From NCBI RefSeq assembly GCF_002001005.1, contig NZ_MUNX01000087.1:1-64000 (forward strand): DNA of 64,000 nt, written 5' to 3'. The notes under the pieces were generated by a model, which was not told the DNA's origin, ran no database searches, and was given only the letters and a program-made list of their open reading frames with translations. Origin of the DNA: Flavobacterium sp. A45. Its GTDB lineage: Bacteria; Bacteroidota; Bacteroidia; Flavobacteriales; Flavobacteriaceae. Positions 32,565-41,334 of this stretch are shown one piece after another; within the stretch, counting starts at the first letter, position 1; each line of letters starts with the position of its first letter. The translations under genes and the position numbers were made by a program.

Positions 32565-34199
32565 TTGAAGAAATCTTTAAATTTCATTATCTATAGCCTA
32601 GTATTTCTTTGTGCAAATCTTGCTTTAGCACAAGCTCCCAAAAAAATACATATTGAAAACGCAGACTATCAAGATTTAGATGAATATAAATTTCCAGGAG
32701 CTGTATTACTCACTGGAAATGTTCGTGTAAATCATGACGGTGTAATACTAACTTGTAATAAAGCTTATTTTTTTCTCAAAGAAAATTATTTAAAAGCTTT
32801 TGGAAACGTACAATTGGTACAGGGAGACACCTTGTATTTGAACAGTAATTACGCAGAATACAGTGGTGAATTGAAAAAAGCATTTGCAACTGGAAATGCA
32901 GTCATGAGCTCTCCTGACGCTACTTTGGCCACAGACACAATCAATTTTGACAGAAACATACAAGAAGTCTATTACAATACAAATGGAACTATCGTAAACA
33001 AAGACAACACCTTAAAAAGCAAGTCTGGAAGATATTACGTGACACAGAAAAAATTTCAGTTCTTAACCGCCGTAACGCTTACAAACAAAACATACGAAAT
33101 CAAATCAAATCATCTGGATTATTTCAGTAATTCAGGACATTCCTATCTTTTTGGTCCATCAACAATTACCAGTAAAACCAATTATATTTACACCGAAAAG
33201 GGGTTCTATGACACCAAAAAAAATCTGGCCCATTTTCTGGATAAATCATACATTAAGTACGATGATCGAGTCATAAAAGGAGATAGTTTGTATTATGATC
33301 GGACTAAAGAATTTGCTTCGGCAACCCGAAATGTAAAAATAACCGATTCTATTAATCGGGGAGTAATTCGAGGCCATTATGCCGAATTATACAAAAAGAA
33401 AGACTCCATGTTTGTAACCAAAAGAGCCTTAGCAGTTAATTTTGTAGATAATGATTCGGTTTATATTCATGGTAAAAAATTAATGGTTACCGGTAAAGAA
33501 GGCGATAGAATCATTCGCGCTTTCAATAATGTTCGCTTTTACAAAACAGATATGAGTGGAAAATGCGATTCTATCCATTCAAGCTCCAAAATAGGTTTAA
33601 CAAAACTAATCGGAAACCCAATATTATGGAATGGCGATAGTCAAATTACAGGCGACTTAATGCACCTCATAGCGGATAAAAAGACTCAAAAATTAGATTC
33701 TCTCAAAGTACTCAACAATACATTCATAGTCTCGAAGGATACTCTCGGGACTGGATTTAATCAGGTAAAAGGACAAAATTTATTTGGAAAATTTCAAGAA
33801 GGAAAACTCCATGATGTCGATATTATAAAAAATGCGGAAGTAATTTATTATATGCGGAATGATGCAAAAGAACTCATTGGAATCAACAAAAATGTGAGTA
33901 GTAAAATCAATATTCTTTTTGATAAAAACACAATAGAAACCATCACTTTTTTCCAACAAGTTGATGGTGATATCTATCCTGAAGCTGAATTACCTGAAAA
34001 TGCAAGAACCCTCAGGGGGCTCAAATGGCGCGGAGACGAAAGGATAAAATCCAAAGACGATGTTTTTAGCGAGGAAGAGAATGCCGAAGAACTCAAAGTA
34101 ATGGAAGCTACTTTAAAAGACAAAGCAAAAAAAGCAGTTCCGATGAAAATTCGAAAAGAAACCTTGAATTACGATAAAAAGAAGAGTACTAAAAAGTAA
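32565..34199 (+). CDS. OstA/LptA-like exported protein
   Basis: A 544-residue protein with a signal peptide (MKKSLNFIIYSLVFLCANLALAQ). From about residue 30 it consists of repeated beta-strand units of the OstA/LptA/LptD-N beta-jellyroll type (VLLTGNVRVNHDGVILTCNKAYFF, AFGNVQLVQGDTLYLNSNYAEYSG and further units), so it probably joins lipopolysaccharide transport through the periplasm. There is no C-terminal LptD barrel; the end is a charged Lys/Glu tail. The start codon is TTG at 32565, the only start that keeps the full signal peptide. Confidence 0.85.
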   Translation: MKKSLNFIIYSLVFLCANLALAQAPKKIHIENADYQDLDEYKFPGAVLLTGNVRVNHDGVILTCNKAYFFLKENYLKAFGNVQLVQGDTLYLNSNYAEYSGELKKAFATGNAVMSSPDATLATDTINFDRNIQEVYYNTNGTIVNKDNTLKSKSGRYYVTQKKFQFLTAVTLTNKTYEIKSNHLDYFSNSGHSYLFGPSTITSKTNYIYTEKGFYDTKKNLAHFLDKSYIKYDDRVIKGDSLYYDRTKEFASATRNVKITDSINRGVIRGHYAELYKKKDSMFVTKRALAVNFVDNDSVYIHGKKLMVTGKEGDRIIRAFNNVRFYKTDMSGKCDSIHSSSKIGLTKLIGNPILWNGDSQITGDLMHLIADKKTQKLDSLKVLNNTFIVSKDTLGTGFNQVKGQNLFGKFQEGKLHDVDIIKNAEVIYYMRNDAKELIGINKNVSSKINILFDKNTIETITFFQQVDGDIYPEAELPENARTLRGLKWRGDERIKSKDDVFSEEENAEELKVMEATLKDKAKKAVPMKIRKETLNYDKKKSTKK

Positions 34200-34208
34200 T
34201 CAGTTGGC

Positions 34209-34236
34209 AGATTTTAGATTGCAGAAGACAGATTTT
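34209..34236 (+). repeat. AGATTnn heptamer array after the OstA-like gene
   Basis: Four adjoining heptamers: AGATTTT, AGATTGC, AGAAGAC, AGATTTT. It begins 9 bp after the stop codon. Confidence 0.7.
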
Positions 34237-34331
34237 GAGAAAATAGAATAGAGAGATCGTCAGAGAAATTAAACTCTTAAACCTTTAAAACCATAAACTC
34301 ATAACCCATAACTCATTAAACTTTTCAAAAA

Positions 34332-35513
34332 GTGAATCCTGATTTCATAAAATACCAAGCACAGACATCACCATATCCATTGGGCATGGAGGTTTCGCAT
34401 GCTATTGGCTCTTATATTTTTGACACAAATAACAAAAAATACCTAGATTTTGTGGCTGGCGTTTCAGCTTGCACATTAGGACACCAAAACAAGAGAGTAA
34501 ATGATGCCATAAAGGATCAGTTAGACAAATATTCGCATGTTATGGTTTATGGCGAATATTCTCAAAGCCCTGCAGTTGAATATTGCAAATTGATGGCTTC
34601 ACTCATGCCTGCCCCTTTAGACAAAACATATTTAGTCAATTCAGGTACAGAAGGTATAGAAGGTGCCTTAAAACTAGCCAAAAGAACCACTGGAAGGAGT
34701 CAACTGATTTCGTGCCACAACGCCTATCATGGTAATACAATGGGATCGATGAGTGTTATGGGATTTGAAGAGCGTAAACAAGCCTTTCGACCTTTGCTAC
34801 CTGATGTCGATTTTATAACCTTCAACAACGAAGCCGATTTACAAAAAATCACCACCAGAACAGCTGGTATCATACTAGAAACAATTCAAGGAGGAGCTGG
34901 TTTTATTGAGCCACATAATGATTTCCTTAAAAAAGTTAGAGCAAGATGCACCGAAGTTGGTGCAATGATGATACTCGACGAAATCCAACCGGGATTTGGA
35001 AGAACAGGAAAACTTTTCGGATTTCAAAACTACGATGTTGTACCAGATATCGTTGTTATGGGAAAAGGAATGGGAGGCGGAATGCCTGTTGGTGCTTTCA
35101 CAGCATCATCTGCAATGATGGATTTACTGACTGAAAATCCCAAATTAGGTCATATTACCACTTTTGGTGGTCACCCTGTCATTGCGTCAGCTTGCTTGGC
35201 TACTTTGAAAGAATTAACTGAAACCAACATCATGACAGAGGCTTTAGAGAAAGAAAAACTCTTTAGATCGCTTTTGGTACATCCTTTGATACAAGAAATA
35301 AGAGGAAAAGGATTGATGCTTGCTGCTATGACAGCAAGTCCAGACATCACGAATGAAGTGATTCTAAAATGTCAAGACAGAGGTTTAATTTTATTTTGGT
35401 TGCTTTTTGAAGGATGCGCGATTAGAATAACACCTCCTCTTACAATTTCCGAAGAAGAAATCAGAGAAGGCTGCGCAATAATTCTTGAAGTAATGAATGA
35501 AATTAAGATTTAA
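34332..35513 (+). CDS. Class III PLP-dependent aminotransferase
   Basis: A 393-residue cytosolic enzyme of the acetylornithine/ornithine aminotransferase family. NSGTEGIEGALKLAKR is the phosphate-binding part, DEIQPGFGRTG includes the PLP-ring aspartate, and VVMGKGMGGGMPVGAF contains the Schiff-base lysine. The amine donor is uncertain: no arginine genes are close. The start is GTG at 34332, giving MNPDFIKYQ; no closer ATG keeps the N-terminal strand. The last two codons and the stop lie in the first unit of a heptamer array. Confidence 0.87.
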   Translation: MNPDFIKYQAQTSPYPLGMEVSHAIGSYIFDTNNKKYLDFVAGVSACTLGHQNKRVNDAIKDQLDKYSHVMVYGEYSQSPAVEYCKLMASLMPAPLDKTYLVNSGTEGIEGALKLAKRTTGRSQLISCHNAYHGNTMGSMSVMGFEERKQAFRPLLPDVDFITFNNEADLQKITTRTAGIILETIQGGAGFIEPHNDFLKKVRARCTEVGAMMILDEIQPGFGRTGKLFGFQNYDVVPDIVVMGKGMGGGMPVGAFTASSAMMDLLTENPKLGHITTFGGHPVIASACLATLKELTETNIMTEALEKEKLFRSLLVHPLIQEIRGKGLMLAAMTASPDITNEVILKCQDRGLILFWLLFEGCAIRITPPLTISEEEIREGCAIILEVMNEIKI

Positions 35514-35540
35514 GATTGCAGATTTCAGAATGCAGATTTT
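35506..35540 (+). repeat. AGATTnn heptamer array overlapping the aminotransferase stop
   Basis: Five heptamers in register: AGATTTA, AGATTGC, AGATTTC, AGAATGC, AGATTTT. The first contains the end of the coding sequence and the TAA stop (35511-35513). Confidence 0.75.
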
Positions 35541-35701
35541 TTATTTTTAGAACAACGAATTATCGATTTAAAAATTTGATATTGACATTGAAATTGCCAT
35601 TGAAACCTGTTAATTAAATTGTTCACAACAAATAAAATTCTTCCTCATTTCAACAATACGTTTTCCTAATTTTATTTTAGGATAATTTAAAAACACACAG
35701 T

Positions 35702-37099
35702 ATGCAATTAAGCAACGAAGAAGAAGATTATAACTTATCCCTATCCAAATTTGAGTCCATGTTGAAAACCAACAAAGTACTCTTTTTTGACTCCGAAGAA
35801 TTTGAAGAAATCATTCTTCATTACCTCGACATGGGCAAGTCAGCATTGGCCAAAAAAGCTTTAAAACTAGCTCTGGAACAACACCCAAGATCCAGTGGAC
35901 TTAAATTAGTTCAAGTAGAAATGCTCATTTATGACGACAAACTCGAAATAGCCGAAAAGCTATTGAATGAGCTTTATGCTATAGAACCCACAAATGAAGA
36001 AATTTACATCCAAAAAGCCAATATTTGCTCCAAAAGGGATCAGCATGAAAAAGCAGTGGAAATGCTTACCATTGCTCTAGAATACACCGATGACTATGCC
36101 GATGTTTATAACTTAATCGGTATGGAATATCTTTTTATGGACAATCTAGAGTTGGCTAAAGAAAGTTTCATCAAATGTCTTGAAGAAGATTTTGAAGATC
36201 AATCTGCGCTATACAATGTGGTTTATTGCTTTGAATTTTTGGATCAAAATCAAGAAGCCATAGCTTATATAAACAAATACATTGACAAAAATCCTTATAG
36301 CGAGATCGCTTGGCATCAATTGGGACGTTTGTACTATGGCGTAAAAGAATACGAAAGTGCCATACGTGCTTTTGATTACGCAACTCTTATAGACGAAGAA
36401 TTTCTTGGTGCTTTTATGGAAAAAGCAAAAGCATTGGAACGTCTAAAAAAATATGACCTAGCCATAGAAAGCTACAATCGAACAATCGAATTGGACGATG
36501 CAACCTCTTATGCATTGCTTCGAATAGGTAAATGTTATGAAAAATTAGGCAACAAAGTTTTAGCCCTAAAATATTTCAACAAAACGGTACACGAAGATCC
36601 ACTATTAGATAAAGGCTGGATTGCGATTACCGATTTTTATGTGCGTCAAAAAAACTTCCAAAAAGCATTATTTTTTGTCAATAAAGCTTTGGCTATCGAC
36701 AATCAAAATAAACTATACTGGAAACGATTTGCAGCCATCAACAAACAGATGAACTTGTTTGAAGAAGCTGAATTTGGATATAGAAAAGCAGTAGAGTTTG
36801 GTGACTATCAACTCGATACTTGGTTATTTTGGGTTGACATTTTACAGTTTTTAGGAGAATTCGAAAGTGCAATTCAAACATTATTACAAGCATCCGAGTA
36901 CTTCCCAGAAGAAAACGAAGTAGAATATCGTTTGGCTGGATTGTATTTTATGATTTCTGACAATATCAAAGCAAAATTTCATTTGAGTAATGCTCTGCGT
37001 CTGAATTATGACAATTACATCCTATTGGAAGATTTATTCCCAGTCGTTTGGGAGAAAAAAATGGTGCGAAATTATATTGACAAACATAAAAAACAATAA
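35702..37099 (+). CDS. Tetratricopeptide repeat protein
   Basis: A 465-residue cytosolic protein (no signal peptide) made of about ten TPR helix pairs from residue ~35 to the end (for example AEKLLNELYAIEPTNEEIYIQ, AFDYATLIDEEFLGAFMEKA, ALKYFNKTVHEDPLLDKGWI). It has no other domain, so it is a protein-interaction scaffold; the partner is unknown. Its stop overlaps the aroE start by one base, so expression is coupled to shikimate synthesis, an arrangement I remember from other flavobacteria. Confidence 0.88.
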   Translation: MQLSNEEEDYNLSLSKFESMLKTNKVLFFDSEEFEEIILHYLDMGKSALAKKALKLALEQHPRSSGLKLVQVEMLIYDDKLEIAEKLLNELYAIEPTNEEIYIQKANICSKRDQHEKAVEMLTIALEYTDDYADVYNLIGMEYLFMDNLELAKESFIKCLEEDFEDQSALYNVVYCFEFLDQNQEAIAYINKYIDKNPYSEIAWHQLGRLYYGVKEYESAIRAFDYATLIDEEFLGAFMEKAKALERLKKYDLAIESYNRTIELDDATSYALLRIGKCYEKLGNKVLALKYFNKTVHEDPLLDKGWIAITDFYVRQKNFQKALFFVNKALAIDNQNKLYWKRFAAINKQMNLFEEAEFGYRKAVEFGDYQLDTWLFWVDILQFLGEFESAIQTLLQASEYFPEENEVEYRLAGLYFMISDNIKAKFHLSNALRLNYDNYILLEDLFPVVWEKKMVRNYIDKHKKQ

Positions 37100-37848
37100 T
37101 GATTGAAGTTTTAAGAAAACGTTTTGGTTTATTAGGTCGCAATATCAGTTATTCATTTTCAAAAGGATATTTTACAGAAAAATTCAGCAAAGAACATTTT
37201 GAAGGTTGCACTTATGAAAATTTCGATATTCCCGAAATCAGTAATTTTACAGAATTAAAGGAAAACAACACAGATCTTAATGGACTAAATGTAACTATTC
37301 CTTACAAGGAATCTGTGATTCCTTTTTTGGATAAACTATCTAAAAACGCTACCCAAATTGGAGCCGTTAACACCATAAAATTTACAAAAAAAGGAAAATT
37401 AAAAGGATACAATACCGATTATTACGGTTTCAAGAAATCACTTGAACCACTATTACAACAACATCATAAAAAAGCACTTATTCTGGGGACTGGCGGTGCC
37501 TCCAAAGGAGTTGCTTTCGCATTGGATCAATTGGACATCACCTATACATTTGTGTCCCGTGAAGCCAAGCAAAATTGCATAGATTACAGCCTTATCAATG
37601 CCACAACCTTTGATAACTATCAAATTATAATTAATTGTACTCCAGTGGGAACAAGTCCAAATATTGATTTATTTCCGCTTATTCCTTATGAATACTTTAC
37701 AGAGAAGCATATCGCTTATGACTTGATTTACAATCCAGCCGAAACTCAATTCCTTAGCAAAGCCAAAGCACAAGGCGCACAAATTAAAAATGGTTTGGAT
37801 ATGCTCATTTTTCAAGCGGAGAAAGCTTGGAAGATTTGGAATAAATAA
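37099..37848 (+). CDS. aroE: Shikimate dehydrogenase
   Basis: A 249-residue cytosolic enzyme that reduces 3-dehydroshikimate with NADPH in aromatic amino acid synthesis. SYSFSKGYF is the substrate-binding SxS region; LNVTIPYKESV contains the catalytic lysine and GAVNTIKF and NTDYYGF follow; GTGGASKGVAFAL is the nucleotide loop. It is slightly shorter than E. coli AroE (272 aa). It is coupled to the TPR gene and is followed by a terminator. Confidence 0.94.
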   Translation: MIEVLRKRFGLLGRNISYSFSKGYFTEKFSKEHFEGCTYENFDIPEISNFTELKENNTDLNGLNVTIPYKESVIPFLDKLSKNATQIGAVNTIKFTKKGKLKGYNTDYYGFKKSLEPLLQQHHKKALILGTGGASKGVAFALDQLDITYTFVSREAKQNCIDYSLINATTFDNYQIIINCTPVGTSPNIDLFPLIPYEYFTEKHIAYDLIYNPAETQFLSKAKAQGAQIKNGLDMLIFQAEKAWKIWNK

Positions 37849-37908
37849 AAATATTACTCACTATATTGCTTTTAGAAAAATATCTGCTTTACAATTATAA
37901 AAGTATAG

Positions 37909-37943
37909 AACCCTCAAAACGGATAATCCTTTGAGGGTTTTCT
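37909..37943 (+). terminator. Terminator after aroE
   Basis: Arms 37909-37918 and 37930-37939 (AACCCTCAAA/TTTGAGGGTT) with an 11-nt loop and a short T run. Confidence 0.8.
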
Positions 37944-38139
37944 ATTTAATACCTGTCATTAAAAAAAGTAGTTATCAAAACTTCAAAAATTAATCCACAA
38001 ACTAGAATCAAATCAAATAATAACCGTAAAGAAAGATTTTTCGCTAAAAAAAGACTATAAACAAAAGTTTTATTTTGTATTTTGACGCACCTTTAGTATC
38101 TTTCGCATTCAAAAAATAAAAACCTTATACATTTACAAA

Positions 38140-40152
38140 ATGTTAGAAGAAAAGAACGATAACCTGTCTCTTCAAGAAAATGAGATAGATGGAAAAACAG
38201 CTAATGAATTGCAAGAAGCAGTTCAATCAGAAGCGTCTGTAGTAGAAGAAAGCGAAATCAGTGATGCTGTTGCAGAGGAAAACACGGTAAACCCAGTTTC
38301 TGAAACAGTAATTTCGAATGAAGACGAAACAGACGAAAAGCAAAATGCAATTGATGCCATCGCAGAGACAAATGCTGAAGAAAGTGAAGATGAAACGTTA
38401 AAAGAACGTCATGATATTCCGATGCTTGATTATGAAGCATTACCAATGGATACGCTTGTAAGCGAACTGAAGAATTTGGTTACCAATGAAAAAGTAATGT
38501 CTATTAAAGAGCATGTCGAAGAAATCCGCAAAGCCTTTTTAGCCAAATACAACCACCTCATAGAAGAAAAAAGAGAAGAATTCAATCAGGAAAATCAAGA
38601 TCCTAACGAAGAATTCCAATATCACTCTCCTTTAAAATCAAAATTCGATCAATATTATACTATCTACAAAGACAATAAAAATGTTCATTTTAAAAGTCTG
38701 CAGTCAAATCTGAAAACTAATTTAGAAGTTCGATTAGCCATTGTAGAAGAATTAAAAGAATTAATCAATCCTCAAGCAAACATCAAAGACACCTTAAATC
38801 ATTTTAATGAATTGAGAGAAAGATGGAAAAATGCCGGTGCAATTCCAAAAGACAAATACAATCACGTCTGGAACAACTATCATTTCCATGTTGAGAATTT
38901 TTATGATTATTTACACTTAGACAGAGAAGCAAGGGATATTGATTTCAAACACAACTTGGAACAAAAACAAAAAATTGTTGCCCGTGTTGAAGAATTGCTA
39001 AAAGAAGCTGATATCAACAAAGCTTTCAGAGAACTTCAGGATTTGCACCGCATCTGGAAAGAGGATATTGGTCCAGTTTCCAGAGAACACCGCGATGAGA
39101 TTTGGAACCAATTTAGCGAACTGACAAAAAAAATGCATGATAAGCGTGAAGTTTTGTTCGAAAACTTAAGAGGAACCGAGCTTGAAAATTTGGAGAAGAA
39201 AAAAGAAATCATTGCCAAAATTGAAGTTTTAGCTACAGAGAAAGTAAATGCACATTCCCAATGGCTTGCGCAAATTGAAAAAGTAGAAGCGTTACGCACT
39301 GAGTTTTTCTCAGCAGGAAAAGTACCTTCAGATGTAAATGAAGCCACTTGGGCTGCTTTTAAAACTGCCGTTAGAAACTTCAACAGCTTTAAAAATTCTT
39401 TTTACAAGGACATTAAAAAAGATCAAAACGATAACCTGAACAAAAAAATTGCTTTGGTAAAGAAAGCCAAAGAATTACAGGAAAGTGTTGATTTTGCCAG
39501 CACTACTCCTATCATGAAGCAAATTCAGGAAGATTGGAAAAAAATAGGCCATGTTCCTAGAAAATATTCGGATAAAATCTGGAACGAATTTAGAGAAGCA
39601 TGTAACCATTATTTCGACAAATTAAAAGAGCACAAAAATGTTGAAAACGTTGACGAAGTAGAAGCTTTTGACAAAAAGAAAGCCTATTTGGAGACGTTAA
39701 GAGAATTCCAATTAACAGGAGATCACAAAACCGATTTGGACGCTATCAAACTGCATATTGAAACTTGGAAAAACTTTGGTAAAGTACCTTTCCCAAGAAG
39801 ACATATCGAAGGTAAATTCAACAAAATTCTGGATGCCTTATTTGAAAAATTAAGCTTAAGCAAAAAAGATACCGAAATGATGCGTTTCTCCAACAGAATG
39901 GATCATTTATCTGAGAGCAATGACACCAGAAAACTAGACAATGAGAAAATTTTCTTGATGCGTAAAATTGAGGAAGTACAAAACGAAATTTTTCAATTAG
40001 AAAATAATATTCAATTTTTTACTAATACAAAAAATGCAAAAAAAGAAAATTCAATCGTATTGGAAGTTCGAAAAAACATTGCTATCCATAAAGAAAGTCT
40101 AGATGTTTGGAAAGAAAAACTAAAACAGTTGAGAAATTTAAACCTAGAATAA
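38140..40152 (+). CDS. DUF349-repeat protein
   Basis: A 670-residue cytosolic protein. The first ~90 residues are acidic and disordered (Glu/Asp/Ala rich). From about 150 onward there are several DUF349 helical repeats, each with an RWKNAGAIPKDKYNHVWNN-like centre (W-x4-G-x-[IV]-P), visible about six times (for example DWKKIGHVPRKYSDKIWNEF, TWKNFGKVPFPRRHIEGKF). The end is a coiled coil (ENIQFFTNTKNAKKE onward). Function is unknown; the repeats are thought to bind nucleic acids or proteins, which I only infer. It is a single gene with a terminator. Confidence 0.85.
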   Translation: MLEEKNDNLSLQENEIDGKTANELQEAVQSEASVVEESEISDAVAEENTVNPVSETVISNEDETDEKQNAIDAIAETNAEESEDETLKERHDIPMLDYEALPMDTLVSELKNLVTNEKVMSIKEHVEEIRKAFLAKYNHLIEEKREEFNQENQDPNEEFQYHSPLKSKFDQYYTIYKDNKNVHFKSLQSNLKTNLEVRLAIVEELKELINPQANIKDTLNHFNELRERWKNAGAIPKDKYNHVWNNYHFHVENFYDYLHLDREARDIDFKHNLEQKQKIVARVEELLKEADINKAFRELQDLHRIWKEDIGPVSREHRDEIWNQFSELTKKMHDKREVLFENLRGTELENLEKKKEIIAKIEVLATEKVNAHSQWLAQIEKVEALRTEFFSAGKVPSDVNEATWAAFKTAVRNFNSFKNSFYKDIKKDQNDNLNKKIALVKKAKELQESVDFASTTPIMKQIQEDWKKIGHVPRKYSDKIWNEFREACNHYFDKLKEHKNVENVDEVEAFDKKKAYLETLREFQLTGDHKTDLDAIKLHIETWKNFGKVPFPRRHIEGKFNKILDALFEKLSLSKKDTEMMRFSNRMDHLSESNDTRKLDNEKIFLMRKIEEVQNEIFQLENNIQFFTNTKNAKKENSIVLEVRKNIAIHKESLDVWKEKLKQLRNLNLE

Positions 40153-40176
40153 GTTTAAATTTACAAATAGATTCTG

Positions 40177-40206
40177 AGCCTCAAACAAACTAGTTTGAGG
40201 CTTTTT
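40177..40206 (+). terminator. Terminator after the DUF349 gene
   Basis: Arms 40177-40186 and 40193-40202 (AGCCTCAAAC/GTTTGAGGCT) with a 6-nt loop and TTTT. Confidence 0.88.
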
Positions 40207-40272
40207 CATTAAAAACATACAAATTTAACTTTCATTTACCATATTACTTTCTTAAACACAAAACGGATTCTC

Positions 40273-40280
40273 TATTTTTG
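40273..40280 (+). promoter_or_regulatory. -7 box directly before the gene at 40285
   Basis: TATTTTTG is followed by four bases and ATG (40285), the same spacing as at pyrE and the helicase gene. Confidence 0.6.
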
Positions 40281-40284
40281 CAAC

Positions 40285-40629
40285 ATGAGAAATTTTTGGA
40301 AATTTATCGTATTTATTGGACTGTTAGTACAGTTCAGCTTTGCTTATGGAGCAAATCAAGATGAAACGATTTCTTTTTCAAAGGGAAACAATCCTGAAAT
40401 TAATAAAGAAAGTCTAAGCGCTTCAAATTTCGTTCAACCAAGTGTTGAAAGGAGCAATCCTGACCTCAAACACAACAACCGCATACCTGTCGGTTTAAAT
40501 GAAAACTCAGTACTTCTATTATTTTCCGACTTCAAGGAAAGTAACCTAAAAATCGTTTTATCAGACCAAGATATTGACAGATACAATAGCGTATCAATCT
40601 TGCTTTTTCCTTTTCACATTTTTTGGTGA
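40285..40629 (+). CDS. Small secreted hypothetical protein
   Basis: A 114-residue protein with signal peptide (residues 1-22, ending SFAYG-A). The mature chain is polar (Asn, Ser, Glu rich) and ends in a hydrophobic VSILLFPFHIFW, which might be a membrane-contact tail. I do not recognise a family. A -7 box four bases before ATG (40273-40280) supports this start and suggests a leaderless transcript. It is 111 bp upstream of the next small gene on the same strand, so an operon is possible. Confidence 0.6.
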   Translation: MRNFWKFIVFIGLLVQFSFAYGANQDETISFSKGNNPEINKESLSASNFVQPSVERSNPDLKHNNRIPVGLNENSVLLLFSDFKESNLKIVLSDQDIDRYNSVSILLFPFHIFW

Positions 40630-40740
40630 TTCCATACTTGATTCCATCTTATAAAAGTTAAAACAACTTTTAATTCCTTCTTGATTCTGTCTGAACCAAG
40701 AAAATAAATCATTATATATAATCCCAAAATAAAAAATAAA

Positions 40741-41211
40741 ATGGATACTTCCGTAACAATTATAGGCCTTGTAATCACAGTTTTGATAGGCATTCCGCTA
40801 ACATTGCTCTTTCGCTCAAATATTTTAAACAAGAAAAAAATAACACAAATAAAGAAACAATTCAGTAAAAACGGTCATTATAGTTTTGACTTAACCGAAA
40901 CGCAGAACAAAAAAATACTCTCCATCGACCAAAAGAATAAAGCCTTTCTATTTATTGATTTCAGTTATAAAAAAGAAACCGTTTATTTTGTGGATTTATC
41001 AAATATTCTTCTGTGCAACTTATTAGAAACCACTCAAAGTAAATTAGGTATCATAGCCAAAGTTGAAATTGAATTGGTTCACAAAAACACAATGAAGAAA
41101 GAAATGCTTCCTATTTATAATATTGAAAATCATTTTTTGGATCATAACTGCTTATTTGAAGATCATAAACTGGCAAAAAAATGGGTTCGTATAGTTAACG
41201 AAAATCTATAA
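40741..41211 (+). CDS. Membrane-anchored hypothetical protein
   Basis: A 156-residue protein of unknown family. One membrane helix (residues ~4-25, VTIIGLVITVLIGIPLTLLF) is followed by a basic stretch (NKKKITQIKK) and a ~110-residue soluble domain with alternating strands (AFLFIDFSYKKETVYFVDLS) and HNCLFEDHKLAKKWVRIVNENL at the end. The positive residues after the helix favour a cytoplasmic C-terminal domain. It is followed by a terminator and lies directly upstream of the hemN promoter. Confidence 0.6.
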   Translation: MDTSVTIIGLVITVLIGIPLTLLFRSNILNKKKITQIKKQFSKNGHYSFDLTETQNKKILSIDQKNKAFLFIDFSYKKETVYFVDLSNILLCNLLETTQSKLGIIAKVEIELVHKNTMKKEMLPIYNIENHFLDHNCLFEDHKLAKKWVRIVNENL

Positions 41212-41218
41212 AAATTCC

Positions 41219-41246
41219 GCAAAGAGGTTCTAATGAGCCTCTTTGC
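41219..41246 (+). terminator. Hairpin terminator before hemN
   Basis: Arms 41219-41227 and 41238-41246 (GCAAAGAGG/CCTCTTTGC) pair perfectly with a 10-nt loop; only a short T-rich tail follows. Confidence 0.75.
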
Positions 41247-41269
41247 TTGTATTTGCCTGAAAAAGAATA

Positions 41270-41281
41270 TGATAATTATCA
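41270..41281 (+). promoter_or_regulatory. FNR-type site upstream of hemN
   Basis: TGATAATTATCA is a perfect palindrome of the FNR consensus (TTGAT-N4-ATCAA type). Its centre is 29 bases before the TAATTTTG box at 41305-41312, equal to the spacing at ccoS. This distance would place the centre near -41 for a start at about 41317, the class II position. Confidence 0.8.
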
Positions 41282-41304
41282 TTTTTATGTTAAAAAAGTC
41301 AGCA

Positions 41305-41312
41305 TAATTTTG
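41305..41312 (+). promoter_or_regulatory. -7 box of hemN
   Basis: TAATTTTG matches TAnnTTTG and ends 22 nt before the hemN ATG. Confidence 0.65.
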
Positions 41313-41334
41313 TTCTTCATATAAATACATAATT

